Positions 13,181 to 25,100 of a DNA stretch of 64,000 bases are shown one piece after another. The notes under the pieces are model-generated. The model was not told the DNA's origin and searched no databases. It saw only the letters and a list, made by a program, of their open reading frames with translations. The stretch comes from Larimichthys crocea. Lineage: Eukaryota > Chordata > Actinopteri > Sciaenidae. The DNA lies in NCBI RefSeq assembly GCF_000972845.2, contig NC_040032.1, positions 16,716,871 to 16,780,870 of the forward strand, given 5' to 3'. Positions within the stretch are counted from its first letter, which is position 1. The number at the start of each line of letters is the position of its first letter. A program made the position numbers and the translations under genes.

Positions 13181-13199
13181 TTCTTCTTCTTCTTCTTCT
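13181..13199 (+). repeat. (TTC)6 repeat
   Basis: Six TTC units. Confidence 0.9.
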
Positions 13200-13903
13200 G
13201 CCCCAAACCGTGCGTTTCTTTTTATTCATGCCTGGATGGATGTGTGTGTGAACTCACATATTAACTGACACAACAAGGGAATAGTCAAGCAGTCAAGAAA
13301 CGGTGATTAAATATAATCACTTAGTCTTTGTGGTGGATCGTATCTGCAGTCAGAAGCTGTGTTTGAATACACAGAGTTGTTAATGTAGCGTTAAAAGAGG
13401 TAGTTCCAGTTAAAGAAAAGGCAGGTTTTGAGTACAAATGCACTGATCTAACTTTTTGTCTCCTGATACTGAATCCAATACCTCAACTCAGGGTATCTGC
13501 CAGTATGGACTACAGATCTGATATGAGCACTGTCTTTCTCCTACATTTTGAATAGCTCACCCATCTCCCAGTAGTCATTTTTATGTAAGGTAACATGAAG
13601 CCAGGGATTGCGGTGGCAGCCTGCTGTGACTAAATGAATGTAACCGATGGTGGAAATCATGTATTTTATGAAGACATTGACAAAGAATCTGTCGCCAATA
13701 CCCGATCTGCTTAATAAGGTCAAGATCAGCTAGGATGCCCAAGTTGCCTTAGAAGATCGTAACAGACTATATTTAGAGTCCTGGGTCAACCATAGCTTTT
13801 TTTCCCACACAGAATGGCTGTTATTGATATTGTATTGATGACTGTAGTGGACATATGGACATGTAGCAGGTAGACCTGCAGACAAACTAATAAAAGCCAG
13901 GGA

Positions 13904-14668
13904 GAGGGTTGAACATATTAACTGTGATAAACGATTCAATACGCATCTAGATACAGAGGTTACGATACGATTCAAAAACGATATACTTTTATTACAGACC
14001 AATTCGATACGAATCGATACAGTGTAAGAACGATCCGATTTGATTCTACGGTAATATTTATTGTAGATATTTTATAAAATAAAGAAGCCAATTCTATGAA
14101 AGTGACTATCTTACAACCGTACAATATTTTATTTTCAAATATGTAAAAGACCACATATCCCTAAGCATTGTGCTTTATGGCACTGGCAAATAAAAAAATA
14201 ACAACAAAATCACATGTCAGTGTTTTTATTTTTAGACATGGACCAAAATTCTGGCTGAATCAACATCATTTGTTGGAGAGAATCTGGTGGATTTTCAAAA
14301 TAAAATACCCCTGCCAGTCGTGAAAACAGACAAAAGCGAAACTAATTAACTACGTAGCATATTTACACATGTGGAACACACATTTACACATGTTTAGAAG
14401 AACATACACCGGGGAAATGGCCAAATCTGAGCAAGTAAACGAAGTCTGCTGGGCTAAACGCTCGCTTCTAAAATATGCCAACAGGCCCGGTGGATTTTCC
14501 CAAAAGTGTGTGAATCCACCAACCGATTCCAAGTCTCGCGATACCCGATCCATGACTCTACAACCGATTCATCTAGGAATTCATGGTTAATTCGTATCGA
14601 TTGAGGAGGCTTCTACCGACGCAGCCGTATCTCTCACTTGTTAAACCGAATATCTGGTCGCATCCCTA
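13904..14668. mobile_element. Non-autonomous hAT-like DNA transposon
   Basis: The element is flanked by an exact 8-bp direct repeat, GCCAGGGA, at 13896-13903 and 14669-14676. The ends are imperfect inverted repeats (GAGGGTTG on the left; TAGGGATGCGACCAG as reverse complement on the right), and 8-bp duplications are typical of hAT. Subterminal CGATACGAATCGATA-type stretches recur inverted near both ends. There is no transposase frame inside its 765 bases. Family naming below superfamily is not attempted. Confidence 0.75.
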
Positions 14669-15369
14669 GCCAGGGAGAAAAGGTTGTAAAGAAATAAGAA
14701 CATGCACAGGCATGGCTCCTCTGAACAAACAATGCAAACCAATAATTCTGACAGGAGTACACAGCAGACAGTAGACATGTATCTATTGCTTGCAGTCAGC
14801 CTGTAATTGTCCTCAGTGCCTCTGGAGCTTGTCTGACCAGTGAATATCACATGTTGCTAGCTCTTCAACAAAGAAAATCTTGTTTGACTGAGAATTATAC
14901 CTACTGTTAAACTAATCGATTCATTGATGGGGAAAGAAATCTGCACATTATTTCGAGATCAGCTAAATTGGCCACAGTGCACAGAGTGCACTCTACCTGC
15001 TTGCAGCCAATCAATGCTAATCAAAGTTACACCATGTTATCAAGCATTTTTATCCCTGCAGTTTTGACCATTTCTTTTTCTTGTGTAGCTATATTGTTAC
15101 TTTCAAGTCATCACACACAAAAACACAGACGAGGATGACAGAGCAAAACTGGCTTCTGTACGACAACGAAGCTAACGAAATAAAAAGCGCCACATCGCCC
15201 CAACCTTGGGGAGTAGTCACGCGGCCGTGCAACATGATAACTAAACTACTGACTAAATAATAAAACGACATAATACATACATGGCAAAACTTTCAAGTTT
15301 GAAGGCGGGTCACATAGAATATATTTGAAAATAGTTTTTATTCATAATCAGTGTTATTTCTGACATTAT

Positions 15370-15660
15370 ATACAGATGCGTGACAAATTAAAGAGAAAAT
15401 GAACATCTGCGGTCTGTAAGATCATTACGCCTTGGTTCGACAGTGTGTCTACAGATGTATCTGGAACTCTGTTGGACAGATTGGAAACGCTACTCTTCCA
15501 AGATATTCTCTCTTATCAGTCCAAAACCTGCCATAGGTGTTCAACTGTGTTAAGATCTGGTGACCATAGAATATGATTCACGTCATTTTCATACTCATCA
15601 CTGCATGCAGCGAGCCCTCGTGCCCTACGGATGGCATCTGCATTCACTAGGTTTCTCATT
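15370..15660 (-). pseudogene. Tc1/mariner-like transposon relic
   Basis: On the minus strand, 15531-15557 reads DLNTVEHLW, a degraded form of the DLNPIEHLW motif carrying the last acidic catalytic residue of Tc1 transposases. It is preceded by DEYENDVNHILW. The upstream part of the domain is missing and the flanking sequence matches, from memory, a common fish element that has lost most of its transposase. It is non-functional. Confidence 0.7.
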
Positions 15661-15921
15661 TTCTCAGGTTTTTTTCCTGTAATTTGTCACCTGTCTGTAT
15701 CTATCATATCACTCAAAAATACAATACATCAGGTCTGCATGTGTCCCTCCGTCCTTTTCTCCATATGAAAGTTAACACCCAGCTATTATCCAACCAATTT
15801 GGTCGGACAAGAGCATATCGACTGACCAATCAATCAACCGACCAGAAGGTGTCAGCCCTGCAAGACACCTGATCAAAAGTGTCTCAGAAGAGCTCAGATG
15901 TGGGTGGACAAATACGATAGC

Positions 15922-15995
15922 TGTGTGTGTGTGTGTGTAACAGCCTATAGCCCTAAATGCCAAATTGCTTATTTACTTTTTTTTTTTTTTTTTTT
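15922..15995 (+). repeat. Short TG repeat and T19 run
   Basis: TG units at 15922-15938 and 19 T at 15977-15995. Confidence 0.9.
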
Positions 15996-17634
15996 ACCAG
16001 AACCTGTTAGCTTTTAGTATGTGGCACTTTTTTCATTGTTTTTTATATGGGCATCTTTCATGGTGCCACTTCTAATAAAACACAAAATCATCTGGTACTC
16101 CTGGTTAAAGTAGCGTTCTCATGAGCAGGAGAAAGACAAACGGCAGGTGTCTGCAGCGCAGCGTGTTAATTCACACACATAAAGTCTGACTGAAATGACA
16201 CGCCGTATTGAAAGAGATCCGTGGCAGAACATTGAAATTTAAAGTGGCGGGATGTAACGGCAAACCTCCTCGGCTGCTGTTTACTTAATGTTGAGCTGAG
16301 TTTGTATTTGCCGAGAAAATCAATCTTAAAAAGATTTACAAAATGTAGACAAATTAGCCGGCATAAATTAGCCTGAGCATATTCATTATGCCCGTCTCTC
16401 GGTGGAATACAGCGCACACTGCAGTGTCTTTATCGTTTAACTGCACTATCATAAAAGTAATCATGTATTTTATCTTGAAGCCTGTGATGGTGATAAACAC
16501 TGCCTCTCAACTATTTTATAGTCTCTACCAATACACACCTTAGTATTAAGAAATGATGGCGTATCTGAATAGAACAGAGATGTTGCATTTATTTTAGTTA
16601 GCTTAACCTCACTTTGAGCCTCTCTGAGCTCATTTTTCACGGCACTTCTTATCCTGCTCCCGTGTTCAGCTCCTGTGTTATTGTCCTGTCTTTCATGCAT
16701 CAATAGATGGATTATTATACATCCCTGTTTGTAATTGGAGGGCAGGTTAGACAAGAGGATAATTAAAATAGTGTGTGTTGCTACTCCATCTATTTTCTGT
16801 TACTGTCTTGACGTGTGTGGCTCGGTGTGTTTCCTTTGCCCTCCTTTGTCCTCCAAGTTAATGTTGTTGATGTGGCACTTACTGAGGACGCACCGTCTTG
16901 CTGACAAACAAACACAGACACACACCAACATATGCGGTTATGGAAGAACTTACTTAGCTACCACAGCAGATACAGCCGTATTATACATTTATTAATTGGT
17001 AAATTATCATGTTATTCAGGTCATGATGTAAGGCATTAGCTGTGTCTTATATTCATCAATTGATCAAAAATTACACATTAGTTGCTGCCCAAAAACCAAC
17101 ACACTTGCATTACTGTGGGCATGGTTGTAACCTGTGTGTCTCCATATATAACTAATGAAAGAGATAACTCCGCAGAAGGATTATTCTTTCCTCGGGAAAG
17201 CTCACAGTAGCAGTAGAGATAATGTTAGAGCTCAGACAAAGGACAATATTGCATGGGCTGACAGGTTGGGTTCCCAGCTGGCAAAGGCTGACCATACTAC
17301 GTTAGTAGTATTGCCTCCAGCAACAGGAAAATTGGAATGACTGTGGCAAAGTCATGGATTCAACAACCAAGGCGAAAGCAGGGAGCCATGTGTTTGTTTC
17401 CTTGGGTCTGGAGGCCAGTCCTCATTATAGTGGCTGGTAAAATATTACAGTTCAGCTGACACTGTCTAAGTGAATTGTCCAGAGCAGTTTTGACAGCTAG
17501 TGGAAGGCAGGGCTAGATTATGATGGATGATGACAACAGGGGTGGTGCAGAAGGGGCATTGATGTGTTTTGTTGCTCATGCAAGAACTAACGCGTACACC
17601 TAATGTGGGACGGTTTGGGTGATGGTGTGCACAG

Positions 17635-17660
<26 letters not shown>
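17635..17660 (+). repeat. (AC)13 microsatellite
   Basis: A perfect AC run. Confidence 0.97.
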
Positions 17661-17665
<5 letters not shown>

Positions 17666-20039
17666 AGAGGAGATGCCTGACGGGTATGTTAAAATGTTGT
17701 TTCAAAATGATGTTGCAATTTTTCATACCTACAGAAATCATTCAGGACCATGTGTGTTTTTTTTTTTTTTACAAATGAAAAATGAAAATCATTATATTTG
17801 TTTACTCTTCCATCTGCTTGTGTGATACTATTCTTGTGTCAATCACATTTGTTGTTTGAACAATTAGATTTCATTGTTTTCTCGTTTTCCTATCAATACA
17901 TTTTTTTTAATTTCATGAACATGAGTACTTCCGCTGGCAAGTGAAAAATTAATCGGTTTATTGACAGAGTTGATTGCAGTCTTTCAAGCCTTTTTTCACT
18001 CTTGTTTTTCTCCAATATGAAGAAGGCGGTGTAACGTTATCAAAGGCAATATCAAAGCAGCAAAAATAAATACAAATAAATACAAAAAAACCCAAAAACA
18101 ACGTTTTTCTTGGTGAAAACCCGAACAGCTGCACAAGACCGCTGACCACCACATGCTGTCTTAACTTCTCAGAGGTCAGAGTAAAGTTGAACTCATTGAA
18201 CGAGCAGCTTGCACTGCAGCGTGAAAGTATGAAAAGAAATGCACAATGCACAGAAGATAAAGATGTGTGTTTGTGCGTGTTTATTTGAGCTTTTATTTTT
18301 ATTTCAGACTTTTATCAGAAAGCTACGCCGACCATTTTAGGATGAGTGTGAGTAATGGGCTAGCGCTGCAGCTGTAAAGGGATAAATCTAAATCCTCTCC
18401 ACTTCATATCTCTCAAGGTTTTGCTAAAACATAATATGTAGTATAATATCTGGATTAGTGAATTGGACGGCAGCACAATCTACCCCTTACAATAAAGCTC
18501 TTTTTCTTCTGTTCTGTTTACCTGCGTTTATCCTCTTCATCTAAGTGCCCAAGGATTCCTGTTCAGAAAGGACAGAGACAGGATCACAATATTAGTAGGC
18601 CCAAACAATTGCAGAATTTTCGATCTCCCGCCCTTCTTGCGAGCAGATGGGACAAGGAGGACACTTCATCCCCAGGTTCACTGGTCCTTTGGCTTCTCCT
18701 GGCGTGGCCAATCCATCTCCCACTAGTCACTCTAGCTTCTGGGTTTTTGCCCATCCTCCTTCCCTCTTGTCTTCCCTCCAAACAGACTCATTCACTCATT
18801 CCCTCTCTCTCTTTCTCTCCTCTTCCCAATTTGGCCACCAGGGAGGTGTGTGGCACTGAAGCAAGCATTATTGATAGAGCATCTGTTTAGACATGGTGCA
18901 GGATCTGTGGCATGTGGGCGAGCAGCTGGGGGTTCGAGCAGGGGAGACGTTATGTCATATTACATATCTTGATATGTCTCGTTCACTTGTATGCATGCCC
19001 ATTTCACAGGCACATGCTCCCACAGACACTCAGAAACACAAACACATGCCACCACCCCCACCAAGAATATTGTAGTTTCCATCTCACTTGAAAATGTGGA
19101 AACCCGGGCTGGTTCTTTACAAGGATGGTTTAAATAATTTATGGACTGTGCACTAGAAGTTGTCTAATGTCAGTACTGTGCAGCAGCAGTTACAAAAGTC
19201 AGTTTTAGAGGCCATTTCAGACCTGGGAGCCAGAGGCGAATATTCTGGCATCATGACTTTATTGGGGCAGCCAGACAGACAGAGTAGCCCTATCCAGATA
19301 ATCACCACACATCTCTTCTAGATGGCCAAACTTGTCAAAGCTCACGGAGCACACTGCCAATAGATTTTCATCCTTGGCAGCTGATAAAACAGAGGATTTT
19401 ATGGTATTTTACACTACACAAAGTGTGTATTTTTTTATGATGTCACACTGTGGATCTTTGTGGCAATGAAGTGGCAATATTTTCATCAGTTGTGCACCGT
19501 CTCCTCCTCTTGCATCATTAAGAGAGGTATTCTGGTGTCTCCCTGCTGTGTGCTTGATTGCACCTAGTTGTGGGTTCCACAGCCTAGGACCGGATCCAGG
19601 TTAACAAAACACTGAAAACATTGCTGAAATGTTAGACGTTTGTTTTGCAATTGACTATACAAGTTGCCACAGACTGCAGAAGACACAAAAACAACAGTTG
19701 GAAATGGGAGATATACTTTCTAGGTGCGACTTGAACTAACAAAAAAACGAGAGAATGCAACATGTAATAAAATCTTAATATATATACGCATATATAAACC
19801 GGTCAAAAGAAAGCTAGATTCTTTGATATGTATGTGATTTTATTAAATTGAAGCCTTTATTTAAAATGCTGTCTTTATACTTTCAGCTGTTGTTTAATGT
19901 CTAGGGGAAAAATATTTACCAAGTTTAAAGTTCATTTCAAGGCAATTCTGAGATTTCTTTCAGAATACATTAAATGTGTTGGAAAATAGTTTCTGAAAAC
20001 ATGTGAAAGACGATATATTACTGAAATGTGGAGTTAGAC

Positions 20040-20500
20040 ATTTGTCACAAGTTTTTAGTCCATTTTTTTAGGCGGTCCTAAAGGGTGGCTCGATGACACG
20101 CTGAGGCCACCCTGAGCACACCCCTGAACGCCCAGAGAGAGATGGAGATTAATTAATCTCGCTCAGAGTGTTTCAAAGTTAGTCATGTCTTTTTCTGAAG
20201 TCATCTGACACATTTCAGTCATGTCAACATTTCTGCGCCCCCACAGTCCTGGAGCTGGGAATACTGCTCATTTTTGCCTGATTTCATGAACTTTACTTTA
20301 CATAGATTTTAATGAATGTAACTTATGTAGAAAAATTTGATAAATCTGATGTTATCCTGACCTTTATTTCACTACTAAACTTGGATTATTTTCGCTATCA
20401 TTTGTAATGATTTAAAAAAAATAAAAATAAAGTGGGTGCATGAACTTTTTTCTATTTTCTGGCACGCCAGAAGAAATTTGAGAACCACTGGTTTAGTGTT
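20040..20500. mobile_element. Probable old hAT-like element, right end visible
   Basis: The right edge near 20475-20497 reads, on the minus strand, CCAGTGGTTCTCAAATTTC, the kind of end seen in many vertebrate hAT elements. The left edge is not clear, and the start given is a guess from a change in composition at about 20040. No target duplication was found. Confidence 0.4.
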
Positions 20501-21504
20501 AACTTCTGATATTTTGATACACGTGCAGCGCTTTAAGATGTTAAGAATCTCAGTTTCTGACTATCCAATTACTTTTGCCCTTTCAGTATTTATATATATT
20601 CTCTGATTCGTTTTTTGCAACCACCTGTGGCTCCTCACTTCTGGTGGGTGGGTTGGTATCGCATTTAAAAGTGACAGATGCATGCCCTCTATGGATCTTT
20701 TTCACAGCAAACATTTTGACATGTCATCACAGGAAAAGCCAGAGTGTAATTAATAACATTAACTTTGGCTGCATTCCAATTATGCATCCCAGGGTCCTGC
20801 TGGCTCTCTTGCACGGTTTACCGAGACACTTCAGTGGAAATGAGTTAATGTTATTTGTTACACCTGAGCTTTCCTCGTTATGATAAGTTAAAAGTATCTA
20901 CTGTGGAAAAACACTCATGATCCACCAGCAATTTTCAGGTATTTTGCTTGAGCTCCAGATCAGACCGTGATAAAACGACATTTCACAAACCACGCTGATA
21001 GTTTCAACTCCACATTAGGTTTCTTATTAGTATTTTGTGGCGTTGCGTAATCCCCTCTCACAGCTCCGCATATCTTCAGCCTTAGCAGAGGTCTAATCAA
21101 GCAGAATAAGTGAAAACACCTGTGTGAGTGTGCAGGACCTTTTGAAGTTCCTAGCATACCCCCACAGGTGTTTTCAATTATTTTGGCTGATTAGATAGTG
21201 CCAGCATATACTGCATACATGTCATTGAGTGCCATCTCCCTGAATGCTAAGGTGAGACAACTAATACTTTTATTATTTAAGTGATCATAACAGGTTAATC
21301 TCTCTCAAATTGTTCATGTTATTATGTCGAAATAGCAAATGTTGTTATCCCAAGATAACGGGATCATTTAAGATAATGAAGATAATGAAAATTTGTTTTC
21401 CCGAGGTAATGTCATAATTAATTGAAGATCTTGAGAAAACAAAATGATAGTCTAGTATCATTGCAACACCGAATAATGTTTCCTGCGATGATTTATTATA
21501 CTAG

Positions 21505-21572
21505 TCTGTCCTCTTTTAACCTGTGACGAGCTGGTGACTTGTCTAGGGTGTACCCCGCCTCTTGCCCTAATA
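21505..21572 (+). repeat. Common fish interspersed repeat fragment
   Basis: The stretch containing GAGCTGGTGAC and GGGTGTACCCCGCCTCTTGC matches, from memory, a widespread teleost interspersed repeat (the 'gggtgtaccccgcctctcgcc' type). It is cut off by the inner inverted-repeat element at about 21578, giving a third layer to this nested region. Confidence 0.5.
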
Positions 21573-21578
21573 TAACCC

Positions 21579-22152
21579 CTAAAATATACTGCATGCGGAA
21601 CGGCTCCACTCCGGAACGGCTGCGTACTCCGCCATCCACCAGCTCACACATAATCTGTTTGTGATGCGCTCAGGTGCGTCTCCGCCGGCCACCAAGCGTC
21701 GCGAGAATGCACGAAATATCGTGAATTCACGCATAATCGTGCGATTTTGCCAGCTGTAGTCTCTTTGACTCCTGCAATGGCATTCCACACCGCATCTTTT
21801 TTCTGGTGTCCTTAGAAAAAGGTTGTGAGGTGTCATAAATGAACCTCTCACCTGTTGACTTCAGGTCGGCCCCACCCCTTATGACGTGTTCTTGTAATGA
21901 AACTTATAGTATTTTATTTTGAAAATCAACCAGGGTTTTATTTTGTATTTTGTAGCCGATTTCCTTCCCCGCACAATCTGTGCTGAATTTATGCGCCGTG
22001 CTCTGGCATCCGTGAAAAATAGAAGCTCTGCGTATGTGTTGCGGAGGGCTGCCGGACGCCGCAGTCGTTCCGGAGCCGTGACGCAGCGGGGGCGGAGACT
22101 GTGTGAGCTCCGTCGCCGTGGCGGAGCCATTCCGTATGCAGTGTAATTTTAG
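21579..22152. mobile_element. Inner CpG-rich inverted-repeat element
   Basis: The left end 21579-21607 (CTAAAATATACTGCATGCGG, then AACGGCTCC) pairs with the right end 22123-22152 with few differences. The internal sequence is much richer in CpG than its surroundings, which suggests a fairly recent copy or GC-rich origin. I could not define a target-site duplication, so the exact boundary may lie a few bases inside. There is no transposase frame. Confidence 0.65.
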
Positions 22153-25100
22153 CCTTTAGTCAGCTCGGATAGTTTCGTTATTTTGAGATCTTGAGAAAAT
22201 GATCCCATTATCTTGGGACAACAACATTTATTACATCGACATCATGACAGACATAACTCGAGATTTCGAGAAATTACCATTTGGGGCTTTCATAGGTATG
22301 AACATTTGAGAGTTAAACTAATTCTGAAGAGAATTTGTTAACCAAATTATTTTTTTATTGTCAGAATTTTCCTACAAAGCAATGAAACAAAGATTTCTAC
22401 CACAAAATAACTAACTATTTTTTCCCATAATATTATACAGTATATTAATTTACCACAAGATTCCATGATTCCAAGATTTTTTTGTTACCACATTGAAAGC
22501 CCATTTGGTGCATCTTGTTTTTCAAGGAAACAACTTCATGGCATAAGTATGTAAATGGTTCAGTGCACAGCTGATCTCCGCTCTGGCTCTGGCAGAAGTG
22601 GCAGAGATCAGGTGTGCACAATCATTTCATCAAATTGAAAAGCTGTCATTTTAAGTAAAGAGACTTCACTGAAAAGATGCAGGTGCCAGTCCAGATGAAG
22701 AATCTAGTAATTCTACCTCTTTCCCTGCAGCTTGCGTTCTTTATGCATATTTTATTTTAGAAGTTTATTTCTTTAAAAGCTTTAATGTGTCATGTTTCCA
22801 CATTTAAATATCTAAAAAATGACTAGACCTACGTTACATATTTTGTTGAGTTGTGCACTCACATTATCCCAAACATTTCATTTGGTCAGACCCCTAGCAG
22901 CAGAAATTACATACTGTGCGCTTAAATAATGATATCATGAGATTTGCATTTGCCATAATTTGAATTCCAAATTGTGTGTCCCTTTGTGTGTATGTATAGA
23001 CAGACCACATTTGATTTTAGGTGGGAATCTGTAATACAAATCCATGATGCGCCAGAGTTACTAAACAGTGAATGGCCCTCCTTAAATTATGTATCATAAA
23101 TGTTCAAATGGTGGCTGATTTAGCTCAACCAAAGAGAGGACAGGCTATTATTAGAGGAGACAGGCATTTATTTCTAATTTCCCCGGCTTTCTAAGTGTGT
23201 GTTTCACAAAATTTATAGAAAGAAGCCTCTGATCTGCTCCCTTTGCTGTGTTAAATTGTGGTTTCCTGATGTTTGCTGTTCCTGCAAACTAAACTTCCAT
23301 AGAAGGCTTTCACCATGAAGGAGCTTCTTTAACATCTTGTTTTGTTTTGTATTTCTCTTCTGACTTTCTCCACTGGCCTGTTTGTACAGACTGCACCCCG
23401 GGCTGTCATATGAGACCCGGATATTATTTAAATACCAGCTTTTATTTGAGTATTATGGTAATCTCTTCATGCTCTTTTGACTATATTTGCATAACACTGG
23501 TTGATGGAATCACGCACTGATTTGCATTCTCTTTTTCTCAACTTGTGTCTTTTTGTCTAAAGTGTATACAACTTTTGAATGGAAATAATCAATTGTCCAG
23601 TCAAGTCTGACAGCGGCAGCCCAGTCTGCATGTTGTCCTGGGCTGCAGACGCTCTTAGTGGTTGGTCAGCTATGGGTTTCATGGCCAGGGACAGAACTGT
23701 CTTCCATGCCATTTGTTGAGTCTGACCTTTAAGATGATGAAGCGCATGGAGAGTGACCCCTGGCAGGATTTGTTCAAAGAGCAGCCTCTTGGTAATGGGA
23801 GGGGGGTCCAGAGCCTGGCAGCATGCTGGGGGATTGATCAGCCCCTTACTCAAAGGCCAAATACTGGAAGCCTAGCCAGAGGAGAAGGCCATGCAGGACG
23901 TGAAGCCATCCTCTGCTTTGAAGCTCACTCCAATACCTCAGCTGTTTCACTGCATGAATAAACATGTATACCTTCTATCTGGTAAAGCTGTTCCTTTCCC
24001 CCTTCCCTCTTCTGTCATCTTTACTCCTGCATGAGCTAAGAGTTGCGCTGCTGCAGATGGAAAGATAGAAGAGGAGGTCACAGAATCTTTTCTCTTTTTT
24101 TTGTCGCCTTTTTTGCTCTTCCCCCTTCTGCCTCTTCTTTCTCGTTCAGCTTGCTCCCTCTCTCCCTGCTTCTCGCGTGAATACTTCCTGTGCTCTAGCC
24201 TTGTTGCACAGGATAAAATCCACTCATTTAGAGCTTGCATTGCTTCCACAGATGTCAGCTTTGAGATTGAAATGAGCTCCCCTTCTGCAAAGAGGCTGAG
24301 TTAAAAGGAAATTTCAGAGAGGGGAAGAGAGAGAAATGCAAAGTCTTTTCAGTTCTATAAGTGTAGCCAGAGTGTGGCTTAACATGTGTGTGGGTGGTTG
24401 ACCAAGGGCTTAAGTGAGTGAGTGCGGAAGCACTTTTCGATAATCATGGACCACACCTATGGTGAAACACATTGGACGGGGTTTGTATTGTTACAATCAG
24501 TTGGTCTTTATTCGTCTGGTATCACTCGTTAGAGTTCTGTGGACTGCTTGATCATGGGAGGCAAACGCCAACCCACATAACTGTAAGAATTCAGTTTTCA
24601 GACGGAAGAAGAGGACGTCATTGTAGAGTTAACAGGATGTGCCAACTTGGGGGCCAAAAATGTCCACATTTTTGTGATATAGGACAGCAGAATATGTGAC
24701 AACCTTCATGGATTGTTGTGAGGTCTTGCGTTACAATAGGGCAGGTCTCGGCTTTTCCCACATACATGTACATTATTTGTGTGTACTTTAACCTAATGTA
24801 ATAACACAACAATGGCCAAGGAACCTCCGAGGCTGTGAACAGCTGAAGCAAAGAGGGTGCGGTCTGAGTGGCCCAGGTCTCGTAAAACCTCATCCGAAAG
24901 CTGAGCAGTCCAACTCATCTGCATGTAGAACATACTCTACACACGTCCCAGAGCTTTGAGAGACAGTAGATTTGTTATGACCTCTTAGGGTTGGCCTTTT
25001 GTATCTATGCTAATGTGAGATCATGACCTTTTCAGGTGCTCCTTTGGTAGAGCTGACATAAACGTTAAACACAAACCAATGAGATGAAATAACTTCAGCA

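Larger units (their letters stand above)
21337..22229. mobile_element. Outer inverted-repeat element with nested insertion
   Basis: The 33-base arm at 21337-21369 equals the reverse complement of 22197-22229 at 31 of 33 positions. The arm includes TTATCCCAAGATAACGGGATC, itself partly palindromic. Similarity continues weakly outward over about a dozen bases. Only about 260 bases between the arms belong to this element; the rest is other repeats. A GATCTTGAGAAAA stretch recurs near both arms. There is no coding capacity. Superfamily not determined. Confidence 0.7.

Noticed and set aside
23557..23961. Overlapping open frames of about 98 codons on both strands
   Set aside because: No reverse transcriptase, protease or other motif was recognised.
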